This document shows positions 1-5,652 of a stretch of 5,663 nucleotides of DNA, in pieces (position 1 is the first letter of the stretch; each line of letters starts with the position of its first letter). The stretch comes from Paracoccaceae bacterium (GTDB taxonomy: Bacteria > Pseudomonadota > Alphaproteobacteria > Rhodobacterales > Rhodobacteraceae). The notes beneath the pieces were generated by a model that was not told the DNA's origin, ran no database searches, and worked only from the letters and a program-made list of their open reading frames with translations. The DNA lies in contig SKWJ01000216.1 in NCBI GenBank assembly GCA_007128995.1, positions 1-5,663 of the forward strand, written 5' to 3'. A program made the translations under genes and the position numbers.

Positions 1-505
1 GCCAGTGATTTCCGGGCCGACAGTGCTGGCCCAGATCGGCCCGGTGGCCCTGCGTCTTGAGCGGCTGCAGGCGGCGGCCCTGATCGCGGGGCGGCTTCTG
101 TCCATCGTGGCCGTGACGCTGGCGCTTCTGGCCACGCTGTCGCCTTTCGATCTGGTGGCGGGCTTGCGCGCCCTTCGCGTGCCTGCGCTGATGACCGATC
201 TGGCGCTGCTGACCCTGCGCTATCTGGAGGAGGTCACGGCCGAGCTGCGCCGCGGGGCCATTGCGCGGCGTTTGCGCGGGGGCAAGCGGGGTTGGCGGGC
301 GCTGCCGGATCATGCGCTGGGGCTTGCCAGCAGTCTGATCCGCGCGCAGGCGCGGTCCGAACGGCTCTGGGCCGCGATGCGGCTGCGCGGCTATGGCATG
401 GCCCCAGGGCCCGATGCGGCGTCCTTGCAGAGGTTCGAGCGCGTCGCCATTACCGGGGCCGTGATCGTGGCGCTGGGGGTGATATGGCTGGACCGGGTCC
501 TGTGA
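1..505 (+). CDS. nikQ: Energy-coupling (T) transmembrane component of ECF nickel/cobalt transporter, 5'-truncated by window edge
   Basis: The reading frame is open from the window edge (first full codon at 2) to TGA at 503-505, giving 167 visible residues. CbiQ/EcfT family proteins are usually about 220-260 residues, so roughly the first third is missing. The product should be the membrane T component that couples ATP hydrolysis by NikO to Ni(II) uptake through the NikM/NikN substrate-binding part, presumably encoded upstream. Visible: a hydrophobic segment at about residues 24-48 of the visible part, a hydrophobic C-terminal segment, and two arginine-rich cytoplasmic motifs, ARRLRGG and MRLRGYG. 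These match the paired Ala-Arg-Gly coupling motifs with which T components contact their ATPases. The 3' end overlaps nikO. Nickel rather than cobalt specificity is inferred from the neighbouring nikR and hydrogenase genes, not from this protein; CbiQ is the alternative name. Confidence 0.85.
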   Translation, partial: PVISGPTVLAQIGPVALRLERLQAAALIAGRLLSIVAVTLALLATLSPFDLVAGLRALRVPALMTDLALLTLRYLEEVTAELRRGAIARRLRGGKRGWRALPDHALGLASSLIRAQARSERLWAAMRLRGYGMAPGPDAASLQRFERVAITGAVIVALGVIWLDRVL

Positions 506-1257
506 GCGTGCTGGATTGTGACGCTCTCTGTGTCGGCTGGCCGGGTCATGCGCCTGTGTTGCGTGATCTGTCGTTCCGCCTTGCGCCGGGGGAGCATGTC
601 GGGCTGGTGGGGCCGAACGGGTCGGGCAAGACCTCGCTGTTTCACACGATTGCAGGGGTGCTGCCGGCGCAGGGCGGGGCGGTGCAGGTGCGGGGCCGCG
701 CCGTCGTGCCGGGACAGTTCCGCCCCGAGACAGCACTTGTGTTCCAGCAGGCCGAGGACCAGCTGTTCTGCCCCACCTTGATCGAGGATGTCGCTTTCGG
801 CCCGCGCAATCTGGGTTTGCCTGACATCGAGATCCGCGCGCGGGTGCAGGCGGCGCTTGACCTGTGCGGGCTGACGGGCCTTGAGGACCGCCCGGTCCAT
901 CACCTGTCAGGTGGCGAGAAACGCCGCGCCTGTATCGCGGGCGCGCTGGTCATGCAGCCCGAGCTTATGCTGCTCGATGAACCCTCTGCCGCGCTCGACA
1001 TGCGCCAGCGGCGGCGGCTGATCGCGCTTTTGCAGAGTATGGATCAGGCGCTGCTGATCGCCAGCCATGATCTGGAACTGGTGCTGGAACTCTGCCCGCG
1101 GGTGATCGTCATTGATCAGGGCCGCATCTGCGCTGATGGCCCGGCGCAGCAGGTTTTGGGCGATGCGGGCCTGATGGCCGCGCATGGGCAGGAAGTACCG
1201 CATTCGCTGACGCCCCATCAGGGCGCGGGGCATGTGCATGTCAGAAGCTCTCCTTGA
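484..1257 (+). CDS. nikO: ATP-binding component of ECF nickel/cobalt transporter
   Basis: A 257-residue ABC ATPase of the NikO/CbiO type. All motifs are present: Walker A GPNGSGKT at 43-50, Q-loop with Q88 (FQQAEDQLF), signature LSGGEKRR at 141-148, Walker B LMLLDEP at 161-167, D-loop region at 170-172, and the switch histidine in SHD at 194-196. The FQ.xxDQLF pattern after the Q-loop is typical of ECF ATPases. It hydrolyses ATP in the cytoplasm to drive Ni(II) uptake through the adjacent T component. The start chosen is ATG 484, preceded by a G-rich GGGGG at 475-479. GTG 502 is a credible alternative: it makes a GTGA overlap with the nikQ stop and removes six residues. The C-terminal tail after about residue 233 is rich in histidine (H234, H240, H245, H250, H252) and ends inside the palindrome shared with nikR. 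Cobalt specificity (cbiO) cannot be excluded by sequence alone. Confidence 0.9.
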   Translation: MAGPGPVSVLDCDALCVGWPGHAPVLRDLSFRLAPGEHVGLVGPNGSGKTSLFHTIAGVLPAQGGAVQVRGRAVVPGQFRPETALVFQQAEDQLFCPTLIEDVAFGPRNLGLPDIEIRARVQAALDLCGLTGLEDRPVHHLSGGEKRRACIAGALVMQPELMLLDEPSAALDMRQRRRLIALLQSMDQALLIASHDLELVLELCPRVIVIDQGRICADGPAQQVLGDAGLMAAHGQEVPHSLTPHQGAGHVHVRSSP

Positions 1258-1268
1258 CATGCAGATGC
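1230..1268. terminator. Near-perfect inverted repeat at the nikO/nikR convergent junction, possible bidirectional terminator
   Basis: Arms 1230-1243 and 1255-1268 match as reverse complements at 13 of 14 positions; the single mismatch is the 1234/1264 pair, and the inner 9 bp are perfect. The loop is 11 nt (1244-1254). The nikR stop codon (1241-1243 on the minus strand) and the nikO stop codon (1255-1257) are the innermost triplets of the two arms. Such a hairpin would form in transcripts from either direction and is well placed to stop convergent transcription. No T-run follows on either strand, so it is not a textbook intrinsic terminator; it may instead stabilise RNA 3' ends or bind a protein. 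The structure is seen directly, the function is inferred. Confidence 0.5.
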
Positions 1269-1708
1269 TCATGCGCCGTGCTGCCATGGCCGTGATCATG
1301 GACCGCAGCAGCGCTTTCCACCGGGATCAGGAACAGATTGCCATGCCGGACCCCGCGCTGGCCCAGGACCCCATCGGCATGGGCGCGTAGCGCCTCGACC
1401 GGGCCGCGCAGGATCGCGGTTTCCAGACAGGTATCATGGTCCAGATGCACATGGCTGGTGGTGATCGTCAGCGCATGGTGGTCATGGTGGTGATGCATCA
1501 GCCGCGCGGCCAGGTCGCGGGTGTGGTGATCATAGACATAGGTCAGCACGCCCATCGCCTGACCCGTCACGGCATCGGCCTGCGCGCTCAGCGCCCCGCG
1601 CAGCAGATCGCGCACCGCTTCCGAGCGATTGTCATAGGCGCGCGCCTGCACATGGTCATCAAGCCGCGCGCACAGGCTTTCGGGCAAGGTCACAGTCACA
1701 CGATGCAT
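1241..1708 (-). CDS. nikR: Nickel-responsive transcriptional repressor NikR with extended His-rich C-terminus
   Basis: A 155-residue protein. The N-terminal ribbon-helix-helix DNA-binding domain (about 1-45) begins MHRVTVTL and contains YDNRSEAVRDLLR at 25-37, very close to E. coli NikR. The C-terminal ACT-like domain carries all four high-affinity nickel ligands by alignment with E. coli H76, H87, H89 and C95: here H75, H86, H88 and C94, plus the QRGVRHG segment at 117-123. Upon binding Ni(II), NikR represses nickel uptake genes. ATG at 1708 was chosen because it reproduces the family N-terminus and follows the ribosome-binding sequence AGAGGTGG; the frame extends 13 codons further upstream without homology. 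E. coli NikR has 133 residues; here about 20 extra C-terminal residues contain six histidines (137, 139, 141, 146, 148, 150). The gene is convergent with nikO, overlapping by 17 bp, and divergent from hupT. Confidence 0.95.
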   Translation of the reverse strand: MHRVTVTLPESLCARLDDHVQARAYDNRSEAVRDLLRGALSAQADAVTGQAMGVLTYVYDHHTRDLAARLMHHHHDHHALTITTSHVHLDHDTCLETAILRGPVEALRAHADGVLGQRGVRHGNLFLIPVESAAAVHDHGHGSTAHEHLHVKESF

Positions 1709-1711
1709 CGG

Positions 1712-1720
1712 CCACCTCTC
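1712..1720 (-). promoter_or_regulatory. Ribosome binding site of nikR
   Basis: On the minus strand this reads GAGAGGTGG and lies just upstream of the nikR ATG at 1708. It is the strongest Shine-Dalgarno-like sequence in the window and supports the inner ATG over the in-frame ATG at 1747. Confidence 0.65.
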
Positions 1721-1731
1721 ATCTGGCATGC

Positions 1732-1744
1732 CGTCAGAGTGACG
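1732..1744. repeat. Short inverted repeat upstream of nikR, candidate operator
   Basis: CGTCA-GAG-TGACG is a perfect 5-bp dyad with a 3-bp spacer. It extends to TGC/GCA on the outside if a one-base offset is allowed, and an adjacent 8-bp palindrome GGCATGCC lies at 1725-1732. It is 24-36 bp upstream of the nikR start codon, so it would fall in the leader or core promoter of nikR. It does not resemble the E. coli NikR operator (GTATGA-N16-TCATAC). Its role is unknown; chance is possible for arms this short. Confidence 0.25.
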
Positions 1745-1786
1745 CATCGCGCCACTGAAGGCAATTCAAGACAAAGACGCGCGAGT

Positions 1787-1800
1787 TTGATACAGATCAC
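1787..1800. promoter_or_regulatory. FNR/FixK-type (FnrL) binding site in the nikR-hupT divergent region
   Basis: TTGAT-ACAG-ATCAC matches the FNR consensus TTGAT-N4-ATCAA at 9 of 10 defined positions. The centre (1793.5) is about 40 bp upstream of the hupT start codon and about 85 bp upstream of the nikR start codon. In Rhodobacter the oxygen-responsive FnrL recognises this motif. If used, it would bring hupTUV, nikR or both under anaerobic control. For nikR a class II position (-41.5) would give a start site near 1752 and a leader of about 44 nt. For hupT the same geometry would put the start site at the ATG itself, so activation of nikR or repression of hupT fits more easily. A CRP-family relative is the alternative binder. 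Confidence 0.6.
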
Positions 1801-1833
1801 GGCAGGCCGTCCATCAAGGTAAGCAATAGAAGC

Positions 1834-3192
1834 ATGTCGGATACACCTATGCGGGACACCCTGCTGGCCACACCGTTCCTGTCCCATCTCGAGCAGAACA
1901 TGGGCGATCAGGCCTGGGGCGAGGTGATCGCGGCCATGGACCAGACCTATGCGGAGCTGGTCAATTATCAGGCCCAGCTTGAAAGCCGCAATTCCGAACT
2001 GGAATCGATGCGCGACTTTCTGGAATCGGTGCTGACCTCGGTCTCGGATATTCTGATCGTGACCGCGCGCAATGGGCAGATCGAGCAGGTCTCGGCCTCG
2101 GTCAGTGCGCGCTGTGCGCAGGACGCGCAAGCCCTGCGCGGCCAGTCCGTAACCGGGCTGTTCAGCGATGCGGACGCGATGCAGGACGCCTTGGAGCAGT
2201 GTCGGAGCACCCGCAGCCCGGTCACGCTGGAGCTTGATCTTCTGGGTAAGCCCGCCCCCATGCCCTACGAACTGGTCATCGCACCGCGCCGGGGCGAACA
2301 TCGCCGCGTCATCGGTTTCGTCCTGACCGGGCGTTCGGTGGGCGAATTGCGCCAAGCCTTCGAGGCACTGGACCAGAGCCATCGCGAGATGAAGCAGATG
2401 CAAAGCCAGTTGGTGCGCAATGAGAAGATGGCCTCGCTGGGCCGTTTGCTGGCCGGGGTCGCGCATGAATTGAACAACCCGATCAGCTTTGTCTATGCCA
2501 ATGCCCATGCGCTGGAACGCTATGCCACCAAATTCGAGACCTATTTCGACCATGTGGCCGAAGGGGCCAGCCGCGCCGATCTGATCGCGCTGCGGGAAGA
2601 ACTGCGGCTGGACCGCGAATTGCGCAATCTGCGCGAAGCCGTGCGCGGCGCGCGGGAAGGGGCCGAGCGTGTGCGCGACATCGTGCAGGATCTTCGCCGG
2701 CTGTCGGCCGATGGGGGCGGCGAGATTGCCGAATTCGATCTGGTCGAGGTCAGCCGGATCGCGGCCGATTGGGTGGTGCGCGGGCGTGCCGGCGGCGTCA
2801 CGCTGGTGCATGAGGGCGCGTCAAGTCTCCTGCTGCGCGGACGGGCGGGGCATATCCAGCAAGTGGTGATGAACCTGGTGCAGAATGCGCTGGATGTGCT
2901 GGAGGGGCGCGCGGAGGGGCGCATCACGTTGACCTGTTCCACCGAAGGCGACAAGGCCGTGCTGCAGGTTGCCGATAATGGCCCCGGCATTCCGTCAGAG
3001 CTGCAGGCGACTGTGTTTGACCCGTTTTTCACCACCAAACCTGTCGGCAAGGGCACTGGACTGGGTCTGTCGATCAGCCACAAGATCGCAACCGAACATG
3101 GCGGCGCGCTGCATCTGTGTTCCAGAAAGCAGGACGGGGCCTGCTTCCGGTTGGAATTACCCCTCACCCCAACAGGGCAATCTGGCTCATGA
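1834..3192 (+). CDS. hupT: Hydrogen-responsive sensor histidine kinase HupT
   Basis: A 452-residue soluble histidine kinase without membrane segments, close in length to R. capsulatus HupT (about 456). Order: N-terminal region with probable coiled coil (about 30-64), PAS-like domain (about 60-170), a second helical linker (about 168-198), dimerisation/phosphoacceptor domain with H211 in the H-box VAHELNNP, then the ATPase domain with N-box N347-D354 (NLVQNALD), G1 box DNGPGIP at 381-387 and G2 box GKGTGLGLS at 405-413. In R. capsulatus HupT autophosphorylates and phosphorylates HupR when H2 is absent; HupUV bound to H2 inhibits this. The PAS region is the expected contact with the hydrogenase sensor. 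ATG 1834 has only a weak ribosome-binding sequence (AGAAG just upstream); ATG 1849 is a less likely alternative. The stop overlaps the hupU start as ATGA, showing an operon. No response regulator gene (hupR) lies in the window. Confidence 0.93.
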   Translation: MSDTPMRDTLLATPFLSHLEQNMGDQAWGEVIAAMDQTYAELVNYQAQLESRNSELESMRDFLESVLTSVSDILIVTARNGQIEQVSASVSARCAQDAQALRGQSVTGLFSDADAMQDALEQCRSTRSPVTLELDLLGKPAPMPYELVIAPRRGEHRRVIGFVLTGRSVGELRQAFEALDQSHREMKQMQSQLVRNEKMASLGRLLAGVAHELNNPISFVYANAHALERYATKFETYFDHVAEGASRADLIALREELRLDRELRNLREAVRGAREGAERVRDIVQDLRRLSADGGGEIAEFDLVEVSRIAADWVVRGRAGGVTLVHEGASSLLLRGRAGHIQQVVMNLVQNALDVLEGRAEGRITLTCSTEGDKAVLQVADNGPGIPSELQATVFDPFFTTKPVGKGTGLGLSISHKIATEHGGALHLCSRKQDGACFRLELPLTPTGQSGS

Positions 3193-4181
3193 ATATGCTC
3201 TGGCTTCAGGCGTCGGGCTGCGGTGGTTGCACCATGTCGCTGTTATGCGCCGAAAACCCCGGCGTATTCGACACGCTCGCCGATGCCGGGATCAATGTCC
3301 TCTGGCATCCGGCGCTGAGTGTGGAAAGCGGCGCAGATGTGCGTGTGCTCCTTGATCGCATCATCGCGGGTGACGTCGCGCTGGATCTGCTCTGTGTCGA
3401 AGGCGCGATTGCGCGCGGGCCACGCGGCACGGGGCGGTTTCAAATGCTCTCGGGCACGGGGCGGTCGATGATGGACTGGGTGCAGGCGCTTGCGCCCTGC
3501 GCGCGCCATGTGGTCGCTGTGGGCAGTTGTGCCGCATTCGGTGGGATGACCTCGGCAGGTGAAAACCCGTCAGATGCGGTGGGCATGCACTATGAAGGTG
3601 GGCATCTGGGCGGTCTGTTGCCGCAGGAGTTTCGCGACCAGGCAGGCTTGCCGGTCATCAATATCGCAGGCTGCCCGACCCATCCCGGATGGGTGTTGGA
3701 AACGCTGATGCTGCTGGCCTCGGGCGACATGCGGACTGACGATCTCGATGGCTATGCCCGCCCGCGCTTCTTCGCCGATCATCTGGTCCATCACGGTTGC
3801 GCGCGCAATGAATTCTACGAATACAAGGCCAGCGCGCGCGACCTGTCCGAGCGCGGCTGCATGATGGAGCATCTGGGCTGCATCGGCACGCAGGCCGTGG
3901 GTGATTGCAATATCCGGCCCTGGAACGGGTCCGGATCCTGCACCTCGGGCGGCTATCCCTGCATCAACTGCACAGCGCCCGAATTCGAGAACCCGCGCCA
4001 TGCTTTCACCCAGACCCCGAAAATCGCGGGCATTCCGGTGGGCTTGCCGACGGATATGCCGAAAGCCTGGTTCATGGCGCTGGCTTCGCTGTCAAAGGCC
4101 GCCACGCCTGAGCGGCTGGCGCGCAATGCGACCTCGGACCGGATCGACGTGCCCCCCACCTTGCGAAAGCCGCGCAGATGA
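3189..4181 (+). CDS. hupU: Regulatory [NiFe] hydrogenase small subunit HupU (HoxB)
   Basis: A 330-residue iron-sulfur subunit of the H2-sensing hydrogenase. It starts MNMLWLQASGCGGC directly, with no twin-arginine signal peptide, so it is cytoplasmic, unlike HupS of the uptake enzyme. Proximal [4Fe-4S] ligands are C11, C14, C114 (GSCAAFGG) and C162 (GCPTHPGW). Likely distal ligands are H201, C204, C224 and C231. Medial ligands are C240, C251, C258 and C261; C251 occupies the position held by proline in standard enzymes with a [3Fe-4S] cluster. About 70 residues follow C261; in Ralstonia HoxB the C-terminal extension is implicated in oligomerisation and kinase contact. The start at 3189 gives an ATGA overlap with hupT; ATG 3195 is a close alternative. 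The protein relays electrons from the [NiFe] site and helps signal H2 to HupT. The stop overlaps the hupV start in the same ATGA manner. Confidence 0.95.
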   Translation: MNMLWLQASGCGGCTMSLLCAENPGVFDTLADAGINVLWHPALSVESGADVRVLLDRIIAGDVALDLLCVEGAIARGPRGTGRFQMLSGTGRSMMDWVQALAPCARHVVAVGSCAAFGGMTSAGENPSDAVGMHYEGGHLGGLLPQEFRDQAGLPVINIAGCPTHPGWVLETLMLLASGDMRTDDLDGYARPRFFADHLVHHGCARNEFYEYKASARDLSERGCMMEHLGCIGTQAVGDCNIRPWNGSGSCTSGGYPCINCTAPEFENPRHAFTQTPKIAGIPVGLPTDMPKAWFMALASLSKAATPERLARNATSDRIDVPPTLRKPRR

Positions 4182-5608
4182 GCACGTCACGGCTGGTAGT
4201 TGGCCCGTTCAACCGGGTCGAGGGCGATTTGGAAGTGCATCTGGATATCCGCGACGGGGCTGTGGCCAGCGCGCGGGTGAATGCTCCCCTCTATCGCGGG
4301 TTCGAGCGAATGCTTGAAGGGCGGGACCCGCGCGACGCGCTGACCATCACGCCGCGCATCTGCGGGATTTGCTCGATCAGCCAATCCGCTGCCGCCGCGC
4401 GGGCGCTGGGCGATGCGATGGGGCTTGCACCCACAGCGCAGGGCGCACAGATGGCCGCACTCATTCACGCAGTCGAGAATGTCTGTGATCACCTGACGCA
4501 TTTCTATCTGTTCTTCATGCCCGATTTCACCCGCCCAAGCTATGGCGCGCAGGACTGGCACGGGCTGGTCACAGAGCGGTTTACCGCGATGGAAGGCTCT
4601 GGCGCGCGGCGCGCTGTCGAAGCGCGCGCGCAGTTGATGCATATTCTGGGCCTGATGGCCGGGAAATGGCCGCATACGCTGGCGATCCAGCCCGGTGGTG
4701 TCACGCGGACGCCGACGCGGACCGAGAAGATGCGGATCATCTCGACACTTCGCAGCTTTCGCCGGTTTCTTGAGGCGGAGCTTTTCGGCGCATCTGTTGA
4801 AACCTTCGTCGCTGTGAACACCCAAGATGCCGCGCTTGATTGGGGGTGGGGCGATGCGGGGTTGTTTTTCCGCGCCGCTGCCGGCCTCGATCTGGCCAGT
4901 ATGGGCCGCGGGGCAGGACGGTATCTGAGTTTCGGCGCCTATCCGTTGCCGCAGGGCTTCGGCTTTGCGCGCGGGCTGTGGCAGCAAGGGGCGGTCCATG
5001 ACGTGCCGCTCGCGGCGATTGCCGAGGATCTCAGTCATTCCTGGATGTTGGGAACGGCCCGTCATCCCTCGGAAGGGCTGACCGAACCCGATGAAGACAT
5101 GCGCGACCCGGCCTATAGCTGGTGCAAGGCCCCGCGTCTGGCGGGCCAGCCTGTGGAATGTGGTGCGCTTGCGCGGCAAGTGATCGACGGCCACCCGATG
5201 GCGCGCGATCTGGCGCAACAAGGCGGCGTTCTGGCGCGGGTAGGCGCGCGGCTGCTGGAAATCGCACGCACGCAAATCCTGATGGAAGATCTTGCGGGGC
5301 AGATTGATCCTGACGCGCAATTCATGATGAAATCGGAGATGCCAGACCAGGGCGCAGGTGTTGGGCTGGTCGAGGCCGCGCGCGGCGCCTTGGGGCATTG
5401 GCTGCGTTTTGAGGGCGTAAAAATCGACACCTATCAGATCATCGCGCCCACAACGTGGAATTTCAGCCCACGCGACGAAAATGGTCAGCCCGGCCCCTTG
5501 GAGGCAGCCCTTGTCGGGGCCGACGTGCGCCCGGGCGAGGACACACCGCTGAGCGTCCAGCATATCGTGCGCAGTTTTGATCCTTGCATGGTCTGCACTG
5601 TTCATTGA
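4178..5608 (+). CDS. hupV: Regulatory [NiFe] hydrogenase large subunit HupV (HoxC)
   Basis: A 476-residue subunit holding the [NiFe] active site of the H2 sensor. Motifs: RVEGDLEV at 13-20 (conserved Glu E15), the first ligand pair in RICGIC (C62, C65), and the second pair in DPCMVC (C470, C473), followed by TVH and the stop. Uptake hydrogenases continue past this histidine with a tail removed by an endopeptidase; its absence here is a hallmark of HupV/HoxC. I64 and F112 fill the positions that are Val and Leu in standard enzymes, the bulky pair that narrows the gas channel and gives oxygen-insensitive H2 sensing. The TTWNFSPRD region (about 428-436) is also typical. With HupU it binds H2 and controls HupT. 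The start ATG 4178 overlaps the hupU stop (ATGA). Its nickel must be inserted by Hyp proteins, which are not in the window. Confidence 0.96.
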   Translation: MSTSRLVVGPFNRVEGDLEVHLDIRDGAVASARVNAPLYRGFERMLEGRDPRDALTITPRICGICSISQSAAAARALGDAMGLAPTAQGAQMAALIHAVENVCDHLTHFYLFFMPDFTRPSYGAQDWHGLVTERFTAMEGSGARRAVEARAQLMHILGLMAGKWPHTLAIQPGGVTRTPTRTEKMRIISTLRSFRRFLEAELFGASVETFVAVNTQDAALDWGWGDAGLFFRAAAGLDLASMGRGAGRYLSFGAYPLPQGFGFARGLWQQGAVHDVPLAAIAEDLSHSWMLGTARHPSEGLTEPDEDMRDPAYSWCKAPRLAGQPVECGALARQVIDGHPMARDLAQQGGVLARVGARLLEIARTQILMEDLAGQIDPDAQFMMKSEMPDQGAGVGLVEAARGALGHWLRFEGVKIDTYQIIAPTTWNFSPRDENGQPGPLEAALVGADVRPGEDTPLSVQHIVRSFDPCMVCTVH

Positions 5609-5652
5609 GGGCAGCCCAAGGGTCAGGCCCGCATGAGGGAATGTGAGGCAAG

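Noticed and set aside
490..500. GGACC-G-GGTCC palindrome in the nikQ/nikO overlap
   Set aside because: It is short, GC-rich, within two overlapping coding regions, and not repeated elsewhere. Chance and coding constraint are enough to explain it.
1709..1833. HupR-type TTG-N5-CAA site in the nikR-hupT region
   Set aside because: No such pairing was found on either strand. The only strong dyad resembling a known regulator site is the FNR box.
1709..1833. Sigma-70 promoter for hupT using TTGATA (1787-1792) as -35
   Set aside because: No acceptable -10 hexamer lies 16-18 bp downstream, and the TTGATA is part of the FNR dyad.
1696..2811. 371-codon minus-strand open frame opposite hupT
   Set aside because: It is antisense to the well-supported hupT, shows no family features, and would also overlap the nikR start and the divergent promoter region.
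3426..3465. 13-bp direct repeat GGCACGGGGCGGT (3426-3438 and 3453-3465) within hupU
   Set aside because: The copies are in frame and encode GTGR twice. This looks like an ordinary part of the HupU/HoxB small-subunit fold rather than a DNA element.
4187..5605. Very long open frame (472 codons) on the minus strand antisense to hupV
   Set aside because: It lies wholly opposite a convincing HupV and has no recognisable domain. Long antisense frames are common in high-GC genomes with strong third-position GC bias.
5609..5652. Possible terminator after hupV
   Set aside because: Only very short GGGC/GCCC pairings are possible and there is no T-run. A new frame starts immediately after, so read-through is more likely.
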